Assembly: GCA_020796225.1 (NCBI GenBank)
Contig: CM036756.1
Location: 41,535,398 to 41,599,397 of the forward strand
From: Arion vulgaris
Taxonomy: Eukaryota; Mollusca; Gastropoda; Stylommatophora; Arionidae
Length of the DNA: 64,000 bases
Direction of reading: 5' to 3'
Below, one piece after another: positions 1-12,200 of the stretch; the first letter of the stretch is position 1, and each line of letters starts with the position of its first letter. A model generated the notes under the pieces. The model saw nothing but the letters and a program-made list of their open reading frames with translations, did not search any database and was not told where the DNA came from. The position numbers and the translations under genes are program-made.

Positions 1-219
1 ACATCTGAAAACAATGATTCTATAACTGTGATATCTGAATTATTTTTTTTTCTAAAGAGGGGTCAAAAGACACCAAAAACTCCAAGAGCTTTAGCTAGAG
101 CCCTAGCACCAACAACTGGTCATGCAGATTCACCAGTTACTATTATTGTGGGTAAAAAAGTGTTGGGACGGCCAAAAACTCCAAAGGTTCTGCCACGTAA
201 AGGGAGAAAAGTATCTATG
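1..219 (+). CDS. Ki-67-like gene, exon a (5' end off the window)
   Basis: The frame is open from base 1 and reads through VISELF and two KTPKTP-type motifs to a donor ATG|GTATGT at 220. VISELF followed by KTPKTP matches the ELF-x-TP repeat pattern of the next exon. The exon ends in phase 0. An alternative donor at 211 would also keep frame but fits the consensus less well. Confidence 0.7.
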
Positions 220-3200
220 GTATGTGATTTTACCTTTAATATAAAATGCATTTTCATATACATTTTATAATTATGCATCAGACAGATAGTTAGCTGTATT
301 AAGAGTTTGTTATCTCACAAGTACATTCACTTAACATTAGCTTGATTTTTCAGAATGATGTTCTCATTTGGTTTTGATTTAGTCAATGCTGCCGCCCGAG
401 TGGTTGCCGGGGCCCAAATTTGGGGTGTAAATAATACAACCACTGTTATCTGCCATGCATGTCGTAAGAGGCGACTAAGGATGTTTGGCTGAAATCGAAT
501 GCACATGTCCTAAACGTGTAGAAGTCTAAGCGTTTAGGGGCCTACAAACCAATGTGCAACGTATACACGTTCTTGGCAAAGATCAAACATATCACAAAGA
601 GTGATTAAAATTGGTCGTAAAGAATGAACGCAAAGAAGAAGAAGAGAGTCAATGCTGCTGTTCTTGTTAGTATCTCTGCATTAGAATCATCTTAGTTTTA
701 CCATAAAATATTTGAAATCACATTGTCAACCTCAGTTTTGTTATAGTATTTGTGTTAGCAGGAGTGTCTGTAGCTTAAGTGGTAGTGAGTTCGATCATAA
801 CCCAAGCGTGCCTGGTACAAACTCCACCGCTGGCAAGTTTGGAAGCAAATTAGTTCCCTTGGATTTTTACGGACAATAAAAATAGACCTCCCCTTTCAGA
901 AAGCAATGGTAAACGACTGAACATATAAGTGGTGCCTAGAAAATCGATGACTCGCTTACTGTGGTGATGGATAAGTTCTGTAAAGGATATGCCACGATTT
1001 TAATTTCAGTTGTGTTATCAGACTATTCATGGTCTGTCTGCTGCAGTTACCCAGATAATCGAGAGTTGATTACTATTTCATAATAGTGTCCAGTAATTTC
1101 CTGTTTGAGAATTTCACAAACTTAATTTGAAAAGGAATTACATCTTCTTCGTGTTCGTTCTTTACAACCAATTTTACTCACTCTTTGTGATATGGTTGAT
1201 CTTTGCCAAGAACGTGTATACGTTGCACATTGGTTTGGTAGACCTCTAAATGCATAGACTTCTACACGTTTAGGACATGTGCATCCGATTTAAGCCAAAC
1301 CTCCTTAGTCGCCTCTTACGACATGTGGCAGGTAATAGTGGTTCTATTCTTCACACCCCAAATTTGAGCGTCGGTAACCGCCCGAGTGGGTAGGTCGTCT
1401 TAGGTCTGCTGGGGACAGTCAAAGGCTGATGGAGAGCGAACCCAGTAAACGCTGGTTGAAATCGGGCACGTCGCCGAAGGACAAGTAATAGAGCTCCAAT
1501 TGGTACTGAAGATGTGAACGTATCATGCCCGTTCTTGGTGTTAGGCTATTTATATATCACAATTATAATTATTAAAATGGCCGTAAAAGAACGAGAGAGA
1601 GAGAGGACTCTATACTGTGGAGTTTGGTTGCATTCTTATTAACTCTTAGTGGACCAGGGCAAAAGTCACGTTTTACAAGCGCTTTCACGTTTTGATAACC
1701 AAACGCCACTTAGCGTGGCGCTTGGTCCACTAAGAGTTAAGTGGCAGAACCACTTCATTTTGTGCAATTCAGGGAAGGTTCTCTTCCAACTTTATTATGC
1801 TGATGTTGTTGACTATTGTCTTTTTAGGTGTTTGTAACTTTTCGTAGGCGTCGCATTTCACATGTAATTTTTTGTGACTGTGCTTTGCGCATTGTCCATA
1901 CTTGCCTCTGGTAACAAAGTAGGCATGAAAATTATGTTGATCATCTGTTGTTTAGCAGTCAAGATTTTAGTGTGCCCTAACAATGGGGCTAGATGGTAGG
2001 TTACAGCATTTGCTTTTTGAATGAATAATCAACATAATTGTTTTTGTTATTGAGTATGTTGATTGTAATTGAATTATACAAATTCTTGTTACAGAGCAAG
2101 ACATCACGAAAATCTGTAGGAAATACAAGCTTCACAGGCCTTGCTGAAATGTTCGTAGAACAAGACAAATCAGTTCTCAATGAGAGTGCCTTGTATGCAG
2201 ACATTCCAGATACTCCAAATGGTCCAAATGAAATGTTTGTATCTCCTCTGTCGGATAAGAAAAGAAGTCTTGGAGTAAGAAAAAGTGTATGTCTCATTGG
2301 TGTAAGAGAACTCTTCCTTAAGAAAGGCCAAGAAGAGGCAGATTTTACAGGAGTGAAAGAGCTTTTTGTGCCTTCCGGCTCATCCAGTAGAGTCAGCCCA
2401 TTTGGTATGCGTAGAGTAATGAAGACGCCCAAAAAATTAGCAGGTGATGTCAGTCCAACAGGGGTTAGCCGTCTTTTTTCTACACCAAAGACTAACGGTC
2501 TTCCTGTCAGTCCAACTGGTGTGGAAATCTTGTTCAAGACGCCTGTGGTAAGTAGAAATTAGTTTGAAATAGGTGTAATAAAATATGCTTTTGTTTGTTT
2601 CTAGACATAGTGTAGTGGTTAGTGCATGTGATGCCAAGAAATATTCCACAGTGAGACTAATTTTGTCAGATCGTTCGGCTCCCAAGTCAACTGAACCTCA
2701 GATGTGAAACAATGGGAAGTAAAGATGGACTACAGGGTGTAGCCCAATTGACAAATCAAAAGTTGTCAGTTACGCATTGCGTTTTGTCTATTTACTATTT
2801 AAACCAGTTCAGTTCTGACTAGCTTGTCCTACATCACATTGGTTCATCGCCCCTTCTTGCATCATAATTACACACCATTACAAAGACTCGCTTACTTGAC
2901 CTATACTATGTCATGACTGAACCTTCTAATTTTTATAAATATATGCCGGATTGGCTCCCTTGACAGCCTATTTTTATCTTGTAGATAGTAACACCCTGTA
3001 GATAATAATAGGGCAAGTAGGAAATTTACAGGGTAGTCTCTTTGGCTAACAGCAGAAGCATCTAAAACCAAACTAGAAATAAATGTGAGCAAAACAAAGA
3101 AAAATAAAATTAAGCAACACTAGAGATCGCTGAAGAAGAAGATTAAGGGGGGACTCTGGTCTGGAAACTATTTTCTTTGCTTTGGTATTAATGTAGAATT

Positions 3201-6200
3201 TGTATAACAATTTTGAAAGATTATGACTTAGAATAGTAGAAAAAAATTCGTAAAAAAAAAAAAAGTCAACGCATTGCCATGGAAACAATACAAAATGGCC
3301 GCTAAGCACAAAATTTCAAATCCCTAAGGCTCTGAAGTTAATGAATATAAATGAATTCTGTTTTCACTCTAAGGTGCGCAATTGTAATATCTACAAAATT
3401 ACTGATCCTTTTAGGATATATTAAATATTACATTTTTTATGAATTTTGTGTAAACACACCCTCCAAAAACAGCTTTTTTGACCACATTTTGAGGGAATTT
3501 TTACCCAAAAATTTATAAAAATTAAATATTTAATATATCCTAAAAATCATGTGTAATATTTTAGATATTACAATTGCGCACTTTAGAGTGAAAACAGAAT
3601 TCATTTACATTCATTAGATTCAGAGCCTTAGGGATTTGAAATTTTGTTTTTAGCGGCCATTTTGTATTGTTTCCATGGCAACACTTTGACATTTTTTTTA
3701 CTAATTTTTTCTACTATTCTAAGTCATACTCTTTCAAAATGCTTATACAAATTTTATATTAATATGAAAACAACGAAAATAGATTCTTGATTTTCAAGAC
3801 CCGAATCCCCTTAAGCAACAAACAAAATAATCCCAATGGGATTAGTAATAAATAATTGAAGACATACACAATTTATGTATTTGTACAGTGTTAGCAATTA
3901 AAGAGAGACACGCCAAAATGTTAATGCTAACATTTGTAAAGCCATATTTGTTTGAAATTGTCTTCGGCCTATATGGGATTAACAACTTTCTCTTTGGGAA
4001 ATGAATTTAAGACTTTTTCAATATAAATGTAAAACCTGTCCTTCTCTTTGACTCTGAGACATGTCACATGAGCAAGAATATTACACCCAAAAGGCAGATT
4101 TCTCTTCTACTTATGGACATCTGATGTTGAATACCTTACTTCATATGGCCATTAGTCACAAAACAAATATGGATTTACGAACATTGCAAAGAGTAATGCA
4201 AGTGATCTGTAGAGGAGAACATCAGGGTGATCGGAGCCTTGTTGGCAAATCTTAAGAGACAGCTGAGAATAGAATTTGGTGAGCGATAGTTGCAACCCTC
4301 TGTTTCACTGATGTCAAAAAAGGTTTAGTAGTGATGGGTTACGGTACTCAAAAAGCATTGTTAATTGGTGATTGTATCTTTATTTATCTATACGTATTTT
4401 GCTCTTTGCAATTACCACAGATGCTTAAATGTACAGAAATGTTAAAATTTAAATGCCATGTTTTTGTGTAGTATGTGCCATTCATTTGTGAACTACCTTT
4501 CTTTCTTGCAGAACATACAAACTGTCTCAACTCGTAAAGGAAGGTCTTCAGGGTAAGTATCATTCTCTGTATATCTTTCACAGCTGTTAAATTTTAAAGT
4601 AAAGGGAAAAAGGTGTATAATTTATCTGTTCAGAAATTATTTATCAACAACACTCAACTGTAATATGTAACCACATTTGCATGTAACCATGCACAATTCA
4701 CATTTTTTATATGGAAAACAAGGGTATACATGGATAACTAAAGTAATTAATACCTAGCAACAAGTATGTCTTGTGCTCTAAAAATTTTATTTTTAAGTTT
4801 CACAATTCTTTTACATTAAAAAATTGGTTGTTAGTTTAAAACAAATCCATAAGAGGAACCACTACCCTAACTACACATGCAGTTGATGGTGAGGAATCTT
4901 TCTAAACTTGCAAACTACAGCTGTAGACCTACTTCCGAGACTAGCACAGAACGACAGCTACTTTTTATGTGTAAATGTACCAGTGGCTTAATCACTTACT
5001 GAAAATATCATTTAACCCGCAACACTTCAGAAAAAGGTCTCTACTGAATTCCATACAATTGATGAGTATTGTGATTTAAGTACAATTTACAGTTAAATGC
5101 ATGAGGTACTATTCTGTGAACCTACATGTTGTTAATGCCATCTAAGTTGTATGCACAAAAAAGTTTACAAGTAAAGAAATTCAAAAATGAAACACAACAC
5201 TTATTCCTCCACTCTCTGTGGATCATAGAGCTTCTACAATTGTTCACCACTCTTTTCAGTCTCTGGCTGTCCTCTTTATGGTCTCCTAGGACAGTTGTTC
5301 ACTCTTCAGTTCCTCAAGAAGACTGTCTCCAGATATGTTCAGGGCATCCTCTTTTTCGTTGTCCTTGTGGATTCCACTCAAGTGCTTATCTAGTGACACT
5401 TGACTGTCTCCATGGGGTGTGCCCATCGCATCACCATTTTCTCCTCTTCACATGGGTCTTCATGCGCTCCGGTCTGGTTCTTATCCACAGGTTTGTGTTT
5501 GTAACTCTATCATACCATCTCAGTCTGAGAATCTGCCGAAGACATCTGTTGCCAAAGGTATAAATCTTATTTGTATTTAACTTGATGTCTCGCCACGTTT
5601 CTGAGCCATACAGCAAGCAGCACAGATATTTTATAATAATAATTTAATTTCTTATTATATATAATTTGAATATAATTATTTTGCTTAATTAAAAATTTGC
5701 ACCTTCACTTTTTAACTGTAACTGTTTAACATATTTAATAAGTTTTCCAACTGAATTTAGTCTGCACTATTTTATTAGACTTAATGGTCTCTCCAATGAC
5801 CAATTACATCTTACACCAAGCTACAGTATAATTTGGTAGATGTGGTACTATCAATGGTGTCTGTTTTCTGTTTGTACAATCTTACCAGTAGCTCATCTTT
5901 GCAAAGGTGTGTTGTATTGGCCAATATGTATGCACTGTCAACAAAAAGGACGATAAAATCAATAAGAAAAATACCAGTACCAAAATATAAGCAGATTAGA
6001 ACAGTCTGCGCCTCAGAACAGGACACCATCAACTCTACAACCACATCTATATAAAATTTAAGATTCCAATACCAACACAAGATGACTACTATATTATAAA
6101 AAGATTAGAAAAGTTGTCATCCTGCGCCTCAGAACAGGACACAGTTGACTCCGCAGCACATGTATACAAAATTTAAGATTGACAATTCAGCTATCTGGAC

Positions 6201-9200
6201 AGGCACATCAAACTGCTGAGCACATACTTCAAGACTGCCCTGAATATGATATACAGGGGAAACTCACTGGCCTAATAAAACAACAGTTGACAGAAAACTA
6301 CACAGACCTTTGTGTGAGCTACAATAGGCAAACAGAAGGAAGGACGATAATTTAAGATTGACAACTCGATCATGTATACATGTACCCTAAACAGCAGAGC
6401 ACAAACTTCAAGACTGACTCAAATATGATATGCTAAAGCAAACTCACTGGTCTAGTGACACAACACTGGAGAGAAAACTATACAGACCACTGTATACACT
6501 ACAAACAGCAATGAAGTTTATACAAGAAACAACATTGTATTGCTGATGTATTACATGAAATCTGACAATTATCATATGCTTATCTTTCTCAGGAAACAAG
6601 AGTCCATGACGCCTCAGTCTCATGAAACATCTCACAGATCAGGTTTGTTTATAAAACAAAATACATTGTATGCATTTATAACTAACCATTTTTTCTCACT
6701 GCTTTCAGTACAAAATTAAGAAAATGCTTTGATTGCTTAACTCATTCAATACCATGTATGTTACATGGATTTGACCTGCAACGTTTTGTAACACAAGGGT
6801 TTGTGTTTGCAGTAGGTATAACACAAGATATCCAGTATACTGTTTTAAAGATAGTTGAAAGCGTTACATATTTCAGAGCGCCAACTGTGCACACGTCAGG
6901 GAGATTTTCAAGTATATACAGATACCACCACATAGCATTGGACGAAGTGTCAGAGCCCAAGTGCCGCTGGATATGTTGAAGAAGTAAAATAATTGTGCCA
7001 CAAATATAGCAATCTTAATGGAACATTTTGTTTTATTGTGTGAGAAAAAGAAAGTGTACAAAATTTGCAGGTGAATTTTAAAAATGTAATTCAAAATACC
7101 ATTTTTTTTTTGTCTGGAATTCTTATTGCATTCGCTCGCTTTGAATTCAAGCATAGTCAGAGAGCCTTGTATGGCGCTTCTGATTTTTTTTTTTTTTTGC
7201 TCAAAGGCTTGCTTTCCAAAACCCTACCAGACCGCTGTACCGATTTTTCGGTAATTTCCAAAACTACACTATACCACATTATCTAAGTTTTGGTACTTTA
7301 CCTAGTACGTGAAAAAATGTGTCACAAACTAAAAATAACCAACCAATCGTGGTCACGCCTCATAGTTGGCCATCCCAAATGTCTGCCCCCATGTGTTTGA
7401 ATTGACTTAGTGTGGTTTTGACGTGAAAAATTTCTGGAAATTCAAAATAAAATGAGCGGCTGATGAACATATATGTTTCTTCTTCTTTTGTCGTCACACT
7501 GCTACCGGGTTGTTTTGCCCAGTGTCGTGGTTTTCTGTTTTTGTCTTGCGCTGTTCTGGTGGCTTGTGTGATTGTTATCTTTGCTCTTTCACAGGATTCT
7601 GCTACGCCATCTAACCATCTTTTCCGTGGTCTTCCTCTTGCCTTCTTTCCCGATGTTCTGTTGTAGAAGACTCTGTATACTTTGGAGTTTGGATGCATTC
7701 TTATTAAGTGGCCAAACCACTTCATTCTTTGTTTATGTAATTCAAGCACGGTTTTGTGCCAACTTTCTTTCTTATGCTGATGTTGGTGATTGTCTTTTCT
7801 TGTGTTGTTGGTAACTTTTCGCAGGCAACACATTTCACATGTAGTTATTTTTGTGACTGCGCTTTGCTCAATGTCCATGTTTGGCTCTGGTAACACAAAG
7901 TAGGTATAAAAATGCTGTTGATCATCTGTTGCTTAGCTGCCTGTGAAATTTTTGAGTGCCTTAACAATGGGGCTAGCTGGTAGGTTACAGCATTTGCTTT
8001 TGTACTCTAGCCTCTATCTCTCTATCCAGTTTTCCGTCTTCTGTGAATATGCTTCCTAAGTATTTGAATTCTTTCACTTGGTTTATTTTAGTGCCATATA
8101 TGTATATACACCATAAAACTGATTTTGCTTTCTCCAAATAACATTCAGCAGAAACATGGCTGCTATATCTGCCTAGTTTTGATATATTTTCTGGAATTGT
8201 CATCAATACATATGTAGTACCCAAAGTATGCACTTGAATCTGGACAACACCGTTCTGTTCATGGGTGCATCTTTCCAGAAACCTCCAAGATTGTTGACAG
8301 AACTTGGGATTTTTGCAATTCTCTCGGCAGTGACATGCCATTTCTTCAGAGAGCTACTACTTTGCGTTCGTTTATCTACGACCAATTTCAATCACTCTTT
8401 GTGATATGTTTAATTTTTGCCAAGAGCGTGTATACGTTGCACATTGGTTTGGTAGGCCCCTAACACGGTGTACCAACACCGCTCTTTTAGTAATTTGCAC
8501 TACTTTTTCAGCGCAGTCGTTGACGGTAATAAAATTTCACACAAGTCAGCCATTGTGTTTTTTTTTATAGAATCGATGAAACAGCGTGTAAACAATTGCT
8601 TCATATGAAATATGTGTCATTCATATAGTAAAACCGATTGTTCTACATGTAACTGTAACATATTCTACAGATCTGGAAAATTCTATGATTAAATGTTAAG
8701 TAAAAACTAATTTGAACGAAATTTTTTCGATGGTCACTACCATTATTTTGGAACCTTGAAAATTTCGCTTGGTACTACCGTAAACATCGTATTTACATGC
8801 AACGGGAGTATAAACTTCTCTTTACTCGTAAATTTTCATTACTAGAAACATTTTCTCTCTTCTAAGGGCAACTTTACGTCTGCAACTCGTCAATAATCTA
8901 CCAGACTTACCATTTCTCTGTGCTCAGGCCGGTTTGCTTTCGACGTCCATAGCAACCGCTGCAGTTTGTGATCTTCTCGTGAATTTTTTCATCATTTTAC
9001 TTGTGTCAACAATATCCAGCAATGCTAAATATACATTTTTAATTTTCTTTTTATATTTCAAACATTATTTATGCCTTTCAGTTGACTTTTGTATCGAGTA
9101 TCAACCGTAATATTAAATATCCCACACTAGATCTAGCTGTCCAAAGTGAACCATTAGTCAGCGATAGACGGCAATAATGACTGGACCGATCTTTATCGTA

Positions 9201-12200
9201 CACTATTCAGATTTACTTGATATTATATTATAAGTCTCATATTATTGTATTGTAATTTCAGAATTAAAATAACTAGTGAATCATATCAGTATTATGTTAA
9301 TTGTCTTTCTTAATTATAGGCATTTCATGTTTAAAAGTTGTGCCATTTAAATTTCACTCATTGCTTAGCTGCAATGAAGCTCTGTGACAAAATATAGTCT
9401 AGTAGTAATTTCAAATGTAACTATTGCAAGATCATCTACATTTTCTTTTTATGTAAACTTCTTCTGTGACTTTTAATTTGTTATCGGTTGAAGTTTTTTT
9501 TTTTTTTTCGTCCGCTTTCAACTCAGACGAAGTTCCATCTCTGAAACTGATTTTTGCGTGAAAATCTGTTTTTCCAATTTCTTACAATGGCAGCAGCGTG
9601 CACATTGTAAATTACTTACACTGGCAGCCGTGTGCTCAATGTACTCGTAATTAGTATTACCTCGCCATACAGGCAGATTTTCTCCTACTTCAGAGGTACT
9701 CACGTTATCGTCCTGAGTAAGACCAGGGACTCGAACAAATGCCGGACAGTAGGTTCGAACCCGAGCTATGAGGCGTCTCACAGCTAGCAGGCCGAGCTAC
9801 TATCAACTACTCTAGGCAGTCCCCGATCGGTTGAAGTAAATGTGGTAATTAGTGATTAAATACTGCATCATGTCTTCTACATGAACATACATTGAACAAG
9901 CACATTTTATGTATATGAAAGCTTTGTGTAGGACCTGAGCTTTGAGTAAAATTGATTAATCAAAGGTACAGTAAACACAATACTATAGCAAATCAGATCT
10001 TTGTATAAATCCTAATTTATATATATTTGAAGTACAGGTAAATGATTTATCAGTGTGTTTTCATTATTGTCAAAAACTCTTGATTGTTTTAAAAATGTAT
10101 TGACTACTAGATCAACAATTTCATTGAATAATATCCTTTCTAATTTCCCCATGCATTTGACCTTAGGTTTGCAATGAAGGTCAAGTTTTAACACTTTCTG
10201 AGTAAATTATTCACACAACCTCTATCTCCAGTTTTTAAAATAAAGTAATAAATATATTTAATGTTATTGCAAGGTTGAAGTCAGTTGCATGGGGAGATCA
10301 TACTGAATATTATTTATTGAAACTGTTGATCTAGTGCTCATTATATGTTCCACACAACCAAAACAATTTAGAAAATAATAAAAGCATATTGGTAAATTAT
10401 TCACTCTAGCATCAGAGGTTACTTTTTGGACTCATATATTTCTTGATTTATCTGCAATATGTTGTGCTGTTCTGAGTGACTCTTTGGATAGTGTGCGTTT
10501 TATATATTTACTTATGTATGCACATCTCACATGCAAACATGCTGGATACTTATTTGGTAAATCATTTATATATGTGGAGTAAATATAAATGATCACATTT
10601 ACTTCAACCGATAACAAATTAAAAGTCACAGAAGAAGTTTACATAAAAAAGAAAATGCAGATGATCTTGCAATAGTTACATTTGAAATTACTACTAGACT
10701 ATTTTGTCACAGAGCTTCATTGCAGCTAAGCAATTAGTGCAATTTAAATGGCACAACTTTTAAACATGAAATGCCTATAATTAAGAAAGACAATTAACAT
10801 AATACTGATATGATAACTAGTTATTTTAATTCTGAGATCACAATACAATAATATGAGATTGTTGACACAAGTAATATGATGAAAAAAATTCACGAGAAGA
10901 TCACAAACTGCAGCGGTTGCTATGGACGTCGAAAGCAAACCGGCCAGTAGCACAGAGAAATGGTAAGTCTGGTAGATTATTGACGCAGTGCAGGCGTAAA
11001 GTTGCCCTTAGAAGAGAGAAAAATGTTTCTAGTAATGAAAATTTACAAGTAAAGAGAAGTTTATACTCCCGTTGCATGTAAATACGATGTTTATGGGTAG
11101 TACCCAAGCGAAATTTTCAAGGTTCCAAAATAATGGTAGTGACCATCGAAAAAATTTCGTTCAAAATAGCTTCTAATTAACATATAATCATAGAATTTTC
11201 CAGATCTTTAGAATATGTTACTGTTACACGTATAACAATCGGTTTTACTATATTATGTGACATATTTTTCATATGAAGCAATTGTTTACACGCTGTTTCA
11301 TCGATCCGATCAAAAAAACACAATGGCTGACTTGTGTGAAATTTTATTACGCGCGGACTGAAAAAGTAGTGCAAATTACTAAAAGAGCGGTATCTCAATG
11401 CAAATATGATGCCGTGCTAAACGCATAGACTTCTACACGTTTAGCACACATGCATCCGATTTCCAGGTAACAGTGGTTCCATTCTTCACACCCCAAATTT
11501 TGGCCCCGGTAACCACTCTGGCGTCTTCAGAGTGCGATTGAGCCATGTGGGGTAAAACCCGTCGCTATGAAATCGATCTTTCGGCTTAAGCCCTATTTTA
11601 GAATTTAGTTCTCATATACCTTTAATTTATTAGTTTTTGTTTTGAAGATCTAAATACACAATAGTTTGATGTTTTAAATAAATTAATCATTTTGTTTAGA
11701 TACCAGTTCCAAGAAGCGTAAAGCAGAAAACCCAATTAGCAGCCCTACACCAAATAAGAAGTTTGCTGGTACACCTGTTTCATCTAAAGTCTTTGAACAA
11801 GAAGCGCTACCTAATGCATTTTCTAGAAAATCTTCACCTCAGAAAAAATTGTCACCAGTTAGAGGAGTGTCATCTGTTAAATCTCCTAACCAGAGTAGAA
11901 AAGTTGGAGATAAAAATGTTCAGCAACATTTCAATGTTGAAATAAGTCCATTGGCTGCTGATAAGAATACTGTGGAAGCAGTTCTACATAATGATGTAAC
12001 TATTTTTGGTGAAAAGACTGTTCTATCACTTCCTAAATCTGCTGGCCGAGGCAGGCAAGTCAAAGCGCAAGTCATGGATACTGTTGCATCGCCTCCTAAA
12101 CCTGATGGTCAAGATACAACCCCACTTGAAGAAGTAGGTGCTGTTGGTGAAAAAACTGTTCTGTCACCTCCCAAAATTACTGGTCGAGGTAGAAAAGGTA

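Larger units (their letters stand above)
220..2094. other. Intron a of the Ki-67-like gene: packed with SINEs and LINE debris
   Basis: It holds SINE B (393-646), SINE D (762-1009), an inverted SINE B (1142-1386), a K fragment (1387-1606) and a LINE fragment with a 94-bp TTAA insert (1607-2030). The bases between these show nothing recognisable. Confidence 0.8.
4553..6592. other. Intron c of the Ki-67-like gene
   Basis: 4553-5200 shows nothing recognisable. A LINE fragment (5205-5640, minus) and a degraded, partly duplicated LINE fragment (5985-6560, plus) follow. Confidence 0.6.
8464..11416. mobile_element. 2,953-bp fold-back element with long inverted arms
   Basis: The left arm (8464-9493) and right arm (10596-11416) are inverted copies, very similar by eye. 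Both tips read CACGG...CCGTG and CTAA is duplicated on each side (8460-8463, 11417-11420) inside a SINE B whose halves rejoin perfectly. The arms share ACCGCTCTTTTAGTAATTTG near the tips. The central loop (about 9847-10595) has no coding frame of note. CACGG tips with a 4-bp duplication suggest a cut-and-paste element of CACTA/Chapaev type, but without a transposase this is only a guess. Confidence 0.85.
6643..11699. other. Intron d of the Ki-67-like gene (5 kb)
   Basis: 6643-7120 shows nothing recognisable. Beyond that it is a stack of a truncated SINE, a LINE fragment, SINE C, SINE B and the 2,953-bp fold-back element. Confidence 0.7.

Noticed and set aside
2390..2405. RVSPF as a PP1 RVxF motif in the Ki-67-like protein
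   Set aside because: An extra residue separates V and F, so it does not fit the motif; the KVHF at 13484 does.
2001..2537. 178-codon open frame on the minus strand
   Set aside because: It is the shadow of the + strand exon 2095-2547, whose repeats and splice sites are clearly the real signal.
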